This document shows, one piece after another, positions 26,122-35,675 of a DNA stretch of 64,000 bases. The stretch's first letter is position 1; the number at the start of each line of letters is the position of its first letter. The notes beneath the pieces were generated by a model. It was not told the DNA's origin. It saw only the letters and a program-made list of their open reading frames with translations, and did no database searches. This DNA comes from a bacterium (GTDB lineage Bacteria; SAR324; XYD2-FULL-50-16). A program made the position numbers and the translations under genes. Where the stretch lies: assembly GCA_018829445.1 (NCBI GenBank), contig JAHJTV010000018.1, positions 62,001-126,000 on the forward strand. Direction: 5' to 3'.

Positions 26122-27930
26122 TCAGGTTTGCCGGTACATCTCTTCAATCTCTTTTTGAAACTGTTTTTCAATCACCTTACGTTTTACCTTCTGAGTAGCG
26201 GTCAGTTCTTCATCATCCTGATCCAACTCCTTCTTGAGAATAATAAACTTTTTTATCTGCTCCACCCTGGCAAGATTCTTATTCACTTTTTCCAACTCTT
26301 TTTGTATCAATTCATACACATCCTTGTTTCCGGCAAGACTGCGGTAATTTGTATATGGGATTTTATTACTCTGCGCCCACTTTCCAACATTCTCATATTC
26401 AAGCTGAATCAAAGCCGTAAGAAACTTACGCCCGTCTCCGAAAACGATTGCTTCTTTGATGAAAGGGCAGCATTTGAGATCGTTTTCCAGTTCGGAAGGG
26501 GAAATATTCTTACCTCCCGAAGTTATGATGATATCTTTTTTACGATCAACAACATACAGATGTCCATTTTCATCGAATCGCCCGACATCACCAGTGTGCA
26601 GCCAGCCATTTTTCATGACTTCCGCGGTTGCCTCGGGATCTCTATAATAGCCGGAAAACACACTGTTCGCGTCCAAAAGTATTTCTCCATCCGCCGCCAG
26701 TCTTAATTGAACTGATGAGATGGGTTGTCCGACAGATCCGGGCTTTACTTCATGATGTGGTCCGGTTCCTCCGCCGCAACTCTCGGTTTGCGACCACATC
26801 TCAATCGCAAACACTCCAAGAGAATGATAGAACTTCAGGATATCCGGTGCAATGGGAGCCCCTCCGCTCATCAGCAACCGGCAGTGCAATAATCCCAATT
26901 TGTCTTTGAGAGGTCTGAAGACGGAAAAATACGCTATTCCGTACAGGGCCAGCCAGTACAGGGGAATCCGTTTTCGGGCCATGCGATATTCGGCAACCTT
27001 TACACCAACAGGAAAGAAGAGGCTACACATAAACCGCTTTAACCAGGTGGAGTCCTGTAGTTTAATCAGCACGGTTGAGTGCATTTTTTCCAGTATTCTG
27101 GGAACGGCGGCAAAAAAGGAAGGAGAAATTTCTTGTATATTCTGCTGAACCGTTTCAATGGATTCTGCAAAATTAATGGTATAGCCGCAAACCAGAGGGA
27201 TACTGACCGAGATGCTTCTTTCCAGGATATGACACAGTGGTAGGTAGGACACAACTGAATCCCTGTCGGTAAAGCGAAAAATCCCATTGATACCATGAAT
27301 GTTTTTGATATGATTCCGATGTGGTATCATGCATCCTTTGGGTGGTCCGGTCGTTCCCGATGTATAGACCAGGAAAGCAATGTCGTCCGGTTTGGTTTGA
27401 TTCACCAACTCTAAAAACCGATGGGGATCAGACTGGTCAACGGCACAACCCCGATCTTCAACCGAATCATAGCTGATCACAAAAGGATCTGTATAATGAC
27501 GCAATCCCTTCATGTTAATCACAATGATGCCTTTAAGTCCGGGGAGATCCTCCTTGATGGCCAGAATTTTGTCCGCCTGCTCCTGGTCACCCGCAAATAC
27601 AAAGCCGGATTGAGAGTGAGCGATAATATATTTAACCTGGTCACTGGAATTGGTGGGATAGATCCCAACGGATATCCCACGCAGGCTTTGAACGGCCAGG
27701 TCGGCAAATATCCACTCCGGGCAGTTTTCTGCCAGAATGGAAATATGATCTCCTGCTTTAAGACCTAATTCCATTAACCCCAACGACAGATATCTGACTT
27801 TTTCCTGGTATTTATTCCAGGAAATCTCCTGCCAGATTCCCTTATACTTTTCCCGCATGGCTACCCTATCCCGGTATTTGTGGGATTTTTCCATCAGGAG
27901 TTTTGGGTAAGTGGTATTGGGTTTATCCAT
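26122..27930 (-). CDS. Long-chain acyl-CoA synthetase (AMP-forming), FAA1/FadD15-like
   Basis: 602 residues. FLVYTSGTTGPPKGCMIPHRN is the AMP-binding motif, and VVSYLPLCHILERSISVSIPLVCG is typical of the COG1022 branch. MWSQTESCGGGTGPH, GWLHTGDVGRFDENGHLYVVDRKKDIIITSGGKNISP and the C-terminal TATQKVKRKVIEKQF (with Lys) complete the adenylation fold. It links a carboxylic acid to CoA using ATP in the cytosol. It is embedded between livG and livH, an arrangement known from other proteobacterial liv-type operons. The imported ligand is therefore possibly a carboxylate activated on entry (inference). Confidence 0.92.
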   Translation of the reverse strand: MDKPNTTYPKLLMEKSHKYRDRVAMREKYKGIWQEISWNKYQEKVRYLSLGLMELGLKAGDHISILAENCPEWIFADLAVQSLRGISVGIYPTNSSDQVKYIIAHSQSGFVFAGDQEQADKILAIKEDLPGLKGIIVINMKGLRHYTDPFVISYDSVEDRGCAVDQSDPHRFLELVNQTKPDDIAFLVYTSGTTGPPKGCMIPHRNHIKNIHGINGIFRFTDRDSVVSYLPLCHILERSISVSIPLVCGYTINFAESIETVQQNIQEISPSFFAAVPRILEKMHSTVLIKLQDSTWLKRFMCSLFFPVGVKVAEYRMARKRIPLYWLALYGIAYFSVFRPLKDKLGLLHCRLLMSGGAPIAPDILKFYHSLGVFAIEMWSQTESCGGGTGPHHEVKPGSVGQPISSVQLRLAADGEILLDANSVFSGYYRDPEATAEVMKNGWLHTGDVGRFDENGHLYVVDRKKDIIITSGGKNISPSELENDLKCCPFIKEAIVFGDGRKFLTALIQLEYENVGKWAQSNKIPYTNYRSLAGNKDVYELIQKELEKVNKNLARVEQIKKFIILKKELDQDDEELTATQKVKRKVIEKQFQKEIEEMYRQT

Positions 27931-27977
27931 GGTTTATGGCAATTGTTGTTTTTTTACCCTTCAATTAATTGATAATC

Positions 27978-28751
27978 TCATGCTGACTGGGGCTCTCCCA
28001 GATATGCCTTGATAACCTCGGGATTTTGGGAAATCTCTTCGGGCGATCCTTCGGCTATTTTATGTCCAAAGTTCAAAACGGTGACCGTATTTGACAGATC
28101 CATAACAACTCCCATCTCATGTTCTACCAGAATGATGGTGACGTGCATCTCTTCATTTATGTCCAACAGATAGCGTGCCATGTCTTCGGTTTCTTCGGCA
28201 TTCATGCCACTGACGGGCTCATCTATCAACAAAAGTTTTGGTTTCATGGCCAAGGCCCGGCCCAGCTCAACTCTCTTCTGCAAGCCGTAGGAAAGGCTGG
28301 CAACCGGAAGCTTTCTCATATCCTGCAGATCCAGGAATTCGATGATCTCTTCAACCTCATCCCTGCAGCGAATCTCGTTGGCTGAACAATTGCCCAGATA
28401 GATGGCAGCTCCCAGCAATCCATACTTCATTCTGTGTCCCTGAGCCGACATCAGATTGTCCAACACGGTCATGCCTTTGAACAGTTCAATATTCTGAAAG
28501 GCACGGGCAATCCCCATCCGGGCAATCTTATGGGGCTTCAATCCAAGAAGTTCCCGATTTTCGAAAAGAATACTTCCTTTCTGAGCCTGGTATATGCCAT
28601 TGATGCAGTTAAAGAGGGTTGTTTTTCCTGCGCCGTTAGGTCCGATAACGGAATAAATCTCTCCCTTACGAACCGAAAAAGAAACGTCCTTTAATGCCTC
28701 TATTCCACCAAAGCAGATGGAAAGTTCAGAAACCTCTAATAGCAGATTCAA
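27978..28751 (-). CDS. livG: Branched-chain amino acid ABC transporter ATPase LivG
   Basis: 257 residues from a TTG start at 28751 with GGGGGAAAG upstream, lying 8 bases after livF. Walker A GPNGAGKTTLFNCING, the LivG-specific KPHKIARMGIARAFQNIELF, signature SYGLQKRVELGRALA and Walker B LLLIDEPVSGMN followed by LVEHEMGVVMDLS (H loop) are all present. The signature reads LSYG rather than LSGG, which is common in LivG. C-terminal YLGEP is the usual end. Cytoplasmic energy-coupling subunit. Confidence 0.94.
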   Translation of the reverse strand: MNLLLEVSELSICFGGIEALKDVSFSVRKGEIYSVIGPNGAGKTTLFNCINGIYQAQKGSILFENRELLGLKPHKIARMGIARAFQNIELFKGMTVLDNLMSAQGHRMKYGLLGAAIYLGNCSANEIRCRDEVEEIIEFLDLQDMRKLPVASLSYGLQKRVELGRALAMKPKLLLIDEPVSGMNAEETEDMARYLLDINEEMHVTIILVEHEMGVVMDLSNTVTVLNFGHKIAEGSPEEISQNPEVIKAYLGEPQSA

Positions 28752-28759
28752 CTTTCCCC

Positions 28760-29554
28760 CTATGAAAGCCAGCGTTTTCGTCGTTTATAATGTTTGATGT
28801 TCCGATAGTTCTTTCGTTGCCCGGTTTCGGATAGACCCAGGTAAAATTCCCTGATGTCATCATCCTGTTGCAGCTCTTTGCCGGAACCCTCCATGACAAT
28901 CCTTCCATTTTCCATAATATAACCGTAGTGGGAAATAGAGAGAGCCATATTGGCATTCTGCTCCACCAACAGAATGGTGATTCCCTCCTCTTTATTGATT
29001 CGGCTGATGATATCGAAAATCTCCCTGACTACCAAAGGAGCCAGGCCCAGAGAAGGTTCATCCAGCATGATGACTTTTGGGCTTGCGACCAATGCCCTTG
29101 CAATTGCCAGCATTTGCTGTTCGCCTCCACTCATGTATCCGGCTAGTTGATTGGTTCTCTGGGAAAGAATGGGGAAAAAATCGAATATCATCGCGCGGTT
29201 TTTTTTAAACTGCTTTCGATCACTCAAACTGTAGGAACCGATTTTAAGATTATCGTCTACCGTCAATTCGGCAAAGATACGTCTTCCCTCAGGCACCTGC
29301 ATGATACCGGCTGACACAATTTCGTGGGGACCCCGATGGTTGAGATTTTCCCCTTCAAATTCGATGTCTCCATTCTCGACTTTGAGATTGATAGTGTTGC
29401 GGATTCCTGAAATGGTATTGATGGTGGTTGTTTTGCCAGCCCCGTTGGCTCCCAGCAGAGTAACGATCTGCCCCGGATTGATCTGAATGGATATCCCTTT
29501 CAGGGCTAAAATAATATCATTGTAGGTGGTTTCAAGATTGGTAATTTTCAGCAT
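28760..29554 (-). CDS. livF: Branched-chain amino acid ABC transporter ATPase LivF
   Basis: 264 residues; ATG preceded by GGATGGAG. Walker A GANGAGKTTTINTISG, MQVPEGRRIFAELTVDDNL (LivF hallmark), signature SGGEQQMLAIARALV, Walker B VIMLDEPSLGLAP and the H loop LVEQNANMALSISHYGYI. The C-terminus extends about 20 residues beyond the usual YLG with a very basic tail (HYKRRKR). First gene of the six-gene operon livF-livG-acyl-CoA ligase-livH-livM-livJ. Confidence 0.94.
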   Translation of the reverse strand: MLKITNLETTYNDIILALKGISIQINPGQIVTLLGANGAGKTTTINTISGIRNTINLKVENGDIEFEGENLNHRGPHEIVSAGIMQVPEGRRIFAELTVDDNLKIGSYSLSDRKQFKKNRAMIFDFFPILSQRTNQLAGYMSGGEQQMLAIARALVASPKVIMLDEPSLGLAPLVVREIFDIISRINKEEGITILLVEQNANMALSISHYGYIMENGRIVMEGSGKELQQDDDIREFYLGLSETGQRKNYRNIKHYKRRKRWLS

Positions 29555-29959
29555 GAATCTCCATCCTGTTAGCCGCTTCTCTTGCCATATGCTTTGGAGA
29601 GGTATTAACTGATATTTTCGATCTTGCGCTTTCCTGTTTTGCGATTAATCTATAAAAGAATGAATAAAAATGATACCAAAATTAATAAGTATCACTTGTT
29701 TCAACTTTATGAGAATGGTGGATTGGACAAACCAGACAAACGCCAAGGCACTGTCGGAAAAACCTTGCCAATGTTTCATTATCGTAAAAAAGCGTAGAAT
29801 GCAACTTGCAAATAAAATGCCAGGGAGTGGCACTAAAAGAGATGATAAAACAGTTACTTAGACGTGTTATTGTTAGAGGAATAAACCAACAGTCAGAATG
29901 TTGACCATTATAGTCAGCATTCTGACTGCTCGATGAATCAGGCAGGGTTTCTTTTGTCT
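29555..29959. other. Intergenic region upstream of the liv operon
   Basis: 405 bases with no credible gene. The part next to livF should contain the liv operon promoter and leader. It is AT-rich, but I cannot fix the boxes. The part next to the CoA-transferase gene contains a hairpin listed separately. Confidence 0.45.
29890..29928 (-). terminator. Hairpin downstream of the CoA-transferase/GNAT gene
   Basis: Perfect 11-bp inverted repeat CAGTCAGAATG (29890-29900) / CATTCTGACTG (29918-29928) with a 17-base loop, 32 bases past the stop of the leftward gene. The T-tract is poor (TTGGTTTATT), so it is a candidate terminator only. Confidence 0.5.
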
Positions 29960-31831
29960 CTATTTGTCAAAAATAATGGTCAGTTCGTATTCCCCCCCCT
30001 CCATTTTGGCTTTGATCTTGCCCTCTTTTTCGAAGACTTTCATCATGGCTGTATTGCGGGCTAACACATTGGCTGTAAATCCCTGCAGTCCCCTCTCTTT
30101 CGCCAGCCTTGTCAACAAGCGGTACATATAAGTGGCAATACCGGCGCCTTTATACTCTTCATCAACAACAAACGCTATGTCACCAAATGGTTTGTCTTTA
30201 TGCTTGACGTAGCGTGCCTCGGCAATAATCTGACCTTTTCCGGCAGGGCCTATCAACCCTACGATAGAAAGTACATGACTATAATCCACGTTGACATAAG
30301 TCTGCATTTTGGAGTGAGGCATACTTTTAATACGGGTAAAATACCGGTAATAAACAGATTCATCGGAAAAACGATAGAATAGCCGTCGCATCTGTTCCTC
30401 ATCTGAGGGTCTGATAGCCCTGAAACGCACTTCCAGATTGTTTTTAAAGGTATGGGATTCACGGATTTCTGACTGATAGAGGTGGGAGGATTCAGCCAGA
30501 AAGATCTGATCCTGGTACAGAACCTTCTTCTCCTTAGCGATCTCCACCAGTTTTTTTCTGTCATCGGGATGAGCAACTTCGATAAGTGCCTGGGCACGCT
30601 CTCTAATGCTTCGCCCGAAGAGGTTTGCCACGCCAAATTCGGTAACCACTATATCAACTGCTTCTTTAATGGAAAATTGTTCATCATGGTTTTCAACAGA
30701 ATATAAAATATTGCTCTCACCCTTCGTATTGCGGCTGGGCAGTGCGAAGATTGTCATTCCGCCCCTGGAGATTCTGGCGGCAGTGGCCAGATTGGCAACT
30801 TCGCCAGGGGTGGCTCCTGTATTGGCTTTGCCTGAAAACAACACAATTCGTCCGGTCATATCCACCTTTCGGCAGGGGATTAACGCCAGAAATTTTGGAT
30901 TTTGACCAATGGTGAGCGGGTTAAAGGTAACCTCCGTACTCTGAAATTCAACCATGGGATTATTGTCCAGCCATTTCATCAATTCCGGCGTCCCTAATGC
31001 ATAAGATGCCAGAGATTTACCCCGGAAGACTTTTTTATTCCGGTTGTTAACTGCACCGCTTTTACAAAGCTCCATCAGGGCATCAGTGAAAAAGGGAGTT
31101 TGAATTCCAAGATCTCTTTTTGACATCAAGTGTTTGCTCAAGGCTTCGAAAATAGGACCGATGGAGTAAGCCAGACAACTACCGTCTTCAACAATGGAGG
31201 CGATATTGGCAGCTATCTGGTCAAATACTTCCGCCGGTTTAATGCGATCGAAGTAGATTGGTGGTTCTTCGGACTGCACCACATAATCAAAATCGGAAAT
31301 CGGTATAAATGTATCACCGAAGGTATGGGGGATCTGGTCGTTGATTTCACCGACAACCAGATCCGCTCGTTTTATGGCCTGCCGAGCTGCATCCATCGAT
31401 ATTCCCAGACAGCAGTATCCGGCAGCATTGGGTGGCGTGATCTGAATAAAGGCCGCGTCAATGGAGATCTGACCGGAACCGATCAAGTGAGGGATTTGGG
31501 AGAAAAAGCCGGGTATCAGATCCACCCTGCCGGAAGAGATAGCTTCATCCGCGATCCAGCCCTTAAAGAATGTTTTTAACCTGTATTTTTGTGAGCTGAT
31601 CTCCCGGGTTGAAATGGCTTCTCCAAAGCTAAAAATCTGAATCAGTTCAAGATCGGAGATGTTATAACGATCCGAACAGATTAGGTGTTTCAGCAGTGTT
31701 CTGGGCTCAGCCACGCCCGTGCTCAAATAGACGGTCATCCCGGGTTTTAGCATATCGAGGGCTTTCTCCGGTTGAACCAGCTTGTCTCCCCAGGGATTAT
31801 TGGTTAAGTCGCTTTCTGTTTTTTCCTTCAT
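29960..31831 (-). CDS. Acetyl-CoA hydrolase/CoA-transferase fused to a GNAT acetyltransferase
   Basis: 623 residues from ATG 31831, which has GGAGAAAA directly upstream; an earlier in-frame ATG at 31861 has none. Residues 1 to about 430 follow the acetyl-CoA hydrolase/4-hydroxybutyrate CoA-transferase family: LKPGMTVYLSTGVAEPRTLL, VDAAFIQITPPNAAGYCCLG, GSCLAYSIGPIFEALSKHL and IVVTEFGVANLFGRSIRERAQALIEVAHP. The last 170 residues are a GNAT domain (VRFRAIRPSDEEQMRRLF, then YKGAGIATYMYRLLTRLAKERGL with the acetyl-CoA loop). This fusion occurs elsewhere in proteobacteria. It may move CoA between short acids and acetylate a protein target. Single gene. Confidence 0.88.
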   Translation of the reverse strand: MKEKTESDLTNNPWGDKLVQPEKALDMLKPGMTVYLSTGVAEPRTLLKHLICSDRYNISDLELIQIFSFGEAISTREISSQKYRLKTFFKGWIADEAISSGRVDLIPGFFSQIPHLIGSGQISIDAAFIQITPPNAAGYCCLGISMDAARQAIKRADLVVGEINDQIPHTFGDTFIPISDFDYVVQSEEPPIYFDRIKPAEVFDQIAANIASIVEDGSCLAYSIGPIFEALSKHLMSKRDLGIQTPFFTDALMELCKSGAVNNRNKKVFRGKSLASYALGTPELMKWLDNNPMVEFQSTEVTFNPLTIGQNPKFLALIPCRKVDMTGRIVLFSGKANTGATPGEVANLATAARISRGGMTIFALPSRNTKGESNILYSVENHDEQFSIKEAVDIVVTEFGVANLFGRSIRERAQALIEVAHPDDRKKLVEIAKEKKVLYQDQIFLAESSHLYQSEIRESHTFKNNLEVRFRAIRPSDEEQMRRLFYRFSDESVYYRYFTRIKSMPHSKMQTYVNVDYSHVLSIVGLIGPAGKGQIIAEARYVKHKDKPFGDIAFVVDEEYKGAGIATYMYRLLTRLAKERGLQGFTANVLARNTAMMKVFEKEGKIKAKMEGGEYELTIIFDK

Positions 31832-31983
31832 TTTTCTCCAGAATCGAAAGTTCTTTGCCATCTGATTTTTAAGTGAAAAGACTGGGTGATCGGGTTGCGA
31901 TTAAAGGAACGCGGATGATCTCAATCTATTGAGTGATTATTCACTTTTTCGCTTAAGACTGGCAAGGAGAAATAGGATTTTGC

Positions 31984-32418
31984 CTAAGTTCGGATCTGGG
32001 AAAGCACAGCACCAATGAGTAATAGTATAATTCCAACCAGATTGGTAACACTTGGGATCACCATTTTTTCTTCAAAAAGTCCGAATCGGCTGATAATCAC
32101 TGATCCCACGATCTGGGCAAAAATAATCATGGGCACCGCAAAAATCACTCCGAGACGAACAACACCCTGCATAACCGAAAAAACCACCAGAACTCCAACC
32201 AGGCAGCCAAAGACATAAAGATAGTTTACATCTCGTATAGAACTGCCGGCTGATCGACCTGTAATAAACAGGATAACCAATGCCAGCAGAAAACCCAGAC
32301 CGTGAACCAGGGTTGTGGTCTCCCAAAAACCCAGTTTTTCACCGGTGCGCGTTATGAAAACGTTATGAAAGCTTATTAGCAGTCCGGCAACCAGTGCAAA
32401 CGACAAACCCTGAAGCAT
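31984..32418 (-). CDS. DMT superfamily transporter, YdcZ (DUF606) type
   Basis: 144 residues from ATG 32418, which has AAAGGGG upstream; a frame to 32463 adds 15 non-hydrophobic residues. Five hydrophobic helices, consistent with the half-size (5-TM) YdcZ proteins that act as dimers or pairs. GLGFLLALVILFITG and YVFGCLVGVLVVFSVMQGVVRLGVIFAVPMIIFAQI are family-like. Inner membrane, substrate unknown. The next upstream gene on the same strand is a YeiL-like regulator; both probably form a unit. Confidence 0.8.
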   Translation of the reverse strand: MLQGLSFALVAGLLISFHNVFITRTGEKLGFWETTTLVHGLGFLLALVILFITGRSAGSSIRDVNYLYVFGCLVGVLVVFSVMQGVVRLGVIFAVPMIIFAQIVGSVIISRFGLFEEKMVIPSVTNLVGIILLLIGAVLSQIRT

Positions 32419-32520
32419 GAAACCCCTTTGTGAAGACCCTGTAAAAATGAATGTAATATTCATTAAAAATGTCTTACCCAGATAAACTGGATAAGAACCT
32501 TAAAAGTCAGATTCTGTATA

Positions 32521-33207
32521 CTATTCAAACAACCCCACCGATAGGTCGTTCAGCTTTTCAAAATCAATAATTCTTATTTTTCCTCTGTTCCTGGCAATGA
32601 TCTGTTTTGACTCAAGGAGGCAAAGAACCCGGTTCAGATGCCGGTAACTGGTACAAAGCAGATTAGCCATCTCTTCCAGACTGCTGACTCTTATCTCTTC
32701 CAATTGTTTATCGTCAGTAATTTTGCTCAGCGACCACAGGTAACTTGCGATTCGATTCTCCAAAGGATAGACCAGATTCATGGCCGAGGCATTGGAATAG
32801 GTATAGAGCTTCTGACTCAGCTGGGTGATGACAAACCTGAGAAACTTGGGGCAATCATAGGTATGGTTTCGAATGATCTCCATGGGAACCGATATCAATA
32901 TGGATGCTTCTTGTGTTTCAACTATGGCGTTGGGAGGATAATGGGACAGGTATTCCAGATCTCCCACAATGCTTAACGGTCGATAAAAACGGATTAATAT
33001 TTTCTTGCCGTTTTCCTGAAGGGTGTAGATTTTTAGCTTACCCTCCACCAGGAGAAAAAATGTCTCCAACGGCTCCCCCAAACCACAGAGTTTGGTTCCT
33101 TTTGACAGCTCTTCCAGCTTAAAATGAGCCATCAGTTCCGGACTGAATACCTGATCCAGAGAAAATAACTTAATAAAATCTGTTAATTGTTTTGATTTAT
33201 CTATCAT
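32521..33207 (-). CDS. Crp/Fnr family transcriptional regulator, YeiL-like
   Basis: 228 residues. N-terminal cyclic-nucleotide-binding-like beta barrel (LFHF-like start, then EELSKGTKLCGLGEPLETFFLLVEGKLKIYT, and LSIVGDLEYLSHYPP). C-terminal winged helix with VSSLEEMANLLCTSYRHLNRVLCLLESKQII. The SYRHL recognition helix is as in E. coli YeiL. No CxxC iron-sulfur cysteines like FNR, so the signal is not obvious. Upstream of it are two palindromic elements (CCTGTTT...AAACAGG at 33216-33254 and TTTGATCAAA at 33274-33283) that could be its operators. Confidence 0.85.
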   Translation of the reverse strand: MIDKSKQLTDFIKLFSLDQVFSPELMAHFKLEELSKGTKLCGLGEPLETFFLLVEGKLKIYTLQENGKKILIRFYRPLSIVGDLEYLSHYPPNAIVETQEASILISVPMEIIRNHTYDCPKFLRFVITQLSQKLYTYSNASAMNLVYPLENRIASYLWSLSKITDDKQLEEIRVSSLEEMANLLCTSYRHLNRVLCLLESKQIIARNRGKIRIIDFEKLNDLSVGLFE

Positions 33208-33520
33208 TCGAATATCCTGTTTATGAGTTTAGTGTATTGGAAATACAAAACAGGAAATAGGACATTTGTCATGTTTGATCAAATAAGATATAGCATCTTG
33301 CATATTATTGTTTGTGCTTTTTGGGCAGGAAATAATATTCAGGTATTTATCCATTAAGATAGAAACGATTCTTAGCAACAGTGTCTATTTGTCTACGGAG
33401 TACTGTTTGTCATTAATGCTGGTAGTCAAAGCCATGACAATTCGATAGGATTATTCTTACTTACTTGGATTGATGTTATAAAAGCCAACCCCTAAATGCT
33501 AATCACTGACTACTGACACA
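33208..33520. promoter_or_regulatory. Divergent control region, YeiL-like regulator / Mo-oxidoreductase
   Basis: 313 bases without a gene. It contains an inverted repeat CCTGTTT (33216-33222) / AAACAGG (33248-33254) immediately upstream of the regulator start, and a 10-bp palindrome TTTGATCAAA at 33274-33283. Their positions fit autoregulation and control of the divergent oxidoreductase, but no binding is demonstrated. Confidence 0.35.
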
Positions 33521-35530
33521 ATGATCGAAATAAAAAAAACCATCTGTCCCCTGGATTGCCCGGACAGTTGCGCCATTGTAGCCACTCTAAAAGAGGGGCG
33601 TATTATTAAACTTGATGGAGATCCGGATCATGAAATCACCCGGGGATTTCTCTGTCGAAAAATGAGGCGTTATCATGAGCGGGTGCAATCCGAAGATCGC
33701 ATATTGAATCCCATGAAAAGGTCAGGAACAAAAGGGTCGGGAAAATTTGATGCCATCAGTTGGGAGGAAGCCTGGCAGATTCTAGTCGGAAAACTCAAGG
33801 AGATAAAAGAGCAATATGGCGGTGAAGCTCTGCTGCCTTATTCTTACGCTGGAAACATGGGCATCATCAGTCGATCGGCCGGAAATCCGTTTTTTCACCG
33901 ATACGGTGCCTCCCGATTGGATCATACCATCTGTTCATCGGCGGCAAGTGCAGGCTGGCAGGCGCATCTGGGAAACCGTCCGGGAACAGACCCTCTCAAG
34001 GCGGCTGATGCTGAAGTGATCATTGCCTGGGGGATTAATGTAAAAGTAACCAATATCCATTTCTGGCCGATAATCCAGGAAAGTCGACGCAGAGGCGGCA
34101 GGCTGGTTGTTATCGATCCCTATCGCAATGTGACCGCCAAAGCAGCTGACTATTATTTTCCGGTTAAACCGGCGGGAGATACAGCGTTAGCCCTGGGAAT
34201 CATAAAAACTATCATTGGCCGGGGGAAAGCGGATCAGGATTTTATCAGGGAACACACCACCGGATTTGACGCTCTGAAAACCCATGTGGACTCCGTAAGC
34301 TGGGAAAACATCGAAGAGATCTCGGGTATTCCTGAAGCTGATATTGGCAGGTTGGCAGATCTTCTGATTGCTCATCCCAAAACCTTTTTCAGGATCGGAA
34401 TCGGGCTAACACGTAATACCAGCGGTGCCATGTCAATTCGCACCATCTGTAGTCTGGCAGCAATCCTGGGGTTGCCCGACGGACGCCCGGGACGGGGACT
34501 ATTGCTTTCCAGCGGTGCATTTAGTGGCAATGACGAAACAATTAACCATACCTCCCTGGCAGAACGGAAAACGCGTCTGGTCAATATGGTTCAACTGGGT
34601 CATGCTTTGACGGCGCTAAAACCAGCAATACACGGTCTGTTTGTTTTCAACAGCAACCCGCTTTCAGTTGCCCCTGATGCGTCCATGGTTAAGCAAGGGC
34701 TCAAGCGAGAAGATCTGTTTACAATTGTCCATGAACAGGTGATGACGCCCACCGCAAAATATGCGGATCTAGTTCTACCCGCCACCACATCATTCGAAAA
34801 TAAGGATCTTTACAAAGCCTATGGAAATTTCGACTTGGGTATGACGGAACCGGTAATAAAGCCAAGGGGTGAGGCGATAGATAATTTCACCCTCTTTCAA
34901 ACCCTGGCTGATAAAATGGGATATGACGATACCCCCTTCAAGCAAACCCTGGAGGATCGAATTCTGGCTTATCTTTCCGATTTAAAGGGTTTGCCCGATG
35001 ATTTTGATTTTGCCTCCTTCCAGTCAGGGTGCCATGTAAAATCGATTCGTGCGAATTCCCGGAATTGGCTTGAGAGTGCACCGAAGATCGCGTTTGTCTC
35101 CGGTTTTTTACCACCTGATCAACCTGGAGTTCCCTGTTTGTTGTCAACAGGGGAATTTGACAATCCGGATTTAAAAAGCAGATATCCCCTGAAGCTGATT
35201 GTCCCACCAAAAGGGGAACTGCTTAACAGCACATTTGGAGATCGATATATCAATGAGTGCGGTTTTCTGCTAATCCATCCTGAAGATGCAGAACAGAGGG
35301 GAATAAGAACCGACAGACTGGTAAAGATTATTAGCCAGCGGGGACTGACTATTCGCAAGGCCAAAGTCACCTTGGATGCACAGAAGGGTGTTGTTATCGC
35401 TGAAGGGATCTACTGGGAAAATCCCGAAAAAGGATATGATGGCATTAATACCCTGACCTCTCAAAAAACAACCGATCTTGGAGGAGGAGGCACTTTCCAC
35501 GAGTCGCTGGTGGAGGTGTCTCCAGGTTAA
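33521..35530 (+). CDS. Cytoplasmic molybdopterin oxidoreductase (DMSO reductase family)
   Basis: 669 residues. C9, C13, C17 and C45 make the N-terminal 4Fe-4S site (TICPLDCPDSC, then GFLCRKM). WEEAWQILVGKLKEI and SRLDHTICSSAASAG (region of the Mo ligand, Cys138 or a neighbouring Ser) follow. Next come VIIAWGINVKVTN, VVIDPYRNVTAKAADYYFPVKPAGDTALALG and LVLPATTSFENKDLY. The C-terminal MopB-binding barrel has NPEKGYDGINTLTSQKTTDLGGG. No Tat signal and no partner iron-sulfur or membrane subunits nearby, so it is a soluble single-subunit enzyme. Such soluble members are mostly uncharacterised. Divergent from the YeiL-like regulator. Confidence 0.9.
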   Translation: MIEIKKTICPLDCPDSCAIVATLKEGRIIKLDGDPDHEITRGFLCRKMRRYHERVQSEDRILNPMKRSGTKGSGKFDAISWEEAWQILVGKLKEIKEQYGGEALLPYSYAGNMGIISRSAGNPFFHRYGASRLDHTICSSAASAGWQAHLGNRPGTDPLKAADAEVIIAWGINVKVTNIHFWPIIQESRRRGGRLVVIDPYRNVTAKAADYYFPVKPAGDTALALGIIKTIIGRGKADQDFIREHTTGFDALKTHVDSVSWENIEEISGIPEADIGRLADLLIAHPKTFFRIGIGLTRNTSGAMSIRTICSLAAILGLPDGRPGRGLLLSSGAFSGNDETINHTSLAERKTRLVNMVQLGHALTALKPAIHGLFVFNSNPLSVAPDASMVKQGLKREDLFTIVHEQVMTPTAKYADLVLPATTSFENKDLYKAYGNFDLGMTEPVIKPRGEAIDNFTLFQTLADKMGYDDTPFKQTLEDRILAYLSDLKGLPDDFDFASFQSGCHVKSIRANSRNWLESAPKIAFVSGFLPPDQPGVPCLLSTGEFDNPDLKSRYPLKLIVPPKGELLNSTFGDRYINECGFLLIHPEDAEQRGIRTDRLVKIISQRGLTIRKAKVTLDAQKGVVIAEGIYWENPEKGYDGINTLTSQKTTDLGGGGTFHESLVEVSPG

Positions 35531-35601
35531 TACTGATGGCCTTTCTCAATTTAGGCTGTCATAGAGAAAAACCCATTCTTCCAGGATTTGACAAGATAAA
35601 A

Positions 35602-35633
35602 GGCAGATCAAAATCTCAGAAAATTGATCTGCC
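35602..35633 (-). terminator. Terminator of the serine hydrolase gene
   Basis: Perfect 10-bp inverted repeat GGCAGATCAA (35602-35611) / TTGATCTGCC (35624-35633) with a 12-base loop. On the minus strand the stem is followed by TTTTATCTT, fitting an intrinsic terminator for the leftward gene ending at 35676. It may also block read-through from the converging Mo-oxidoreductase. Confidence 0.65.
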
Positions 35634-35675
35634 TACCATAGTAGCTTTATCTAAAATACGCTTTTTTTGCCGGTA

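Noticed and set aside
26122..26171. Longer livH starting at 26171
   Set aside because: It would overlap the ligase gene and prefix a charged stretch; ATG 26102 has a good ribosome-binding site and gives the standard LivH start.
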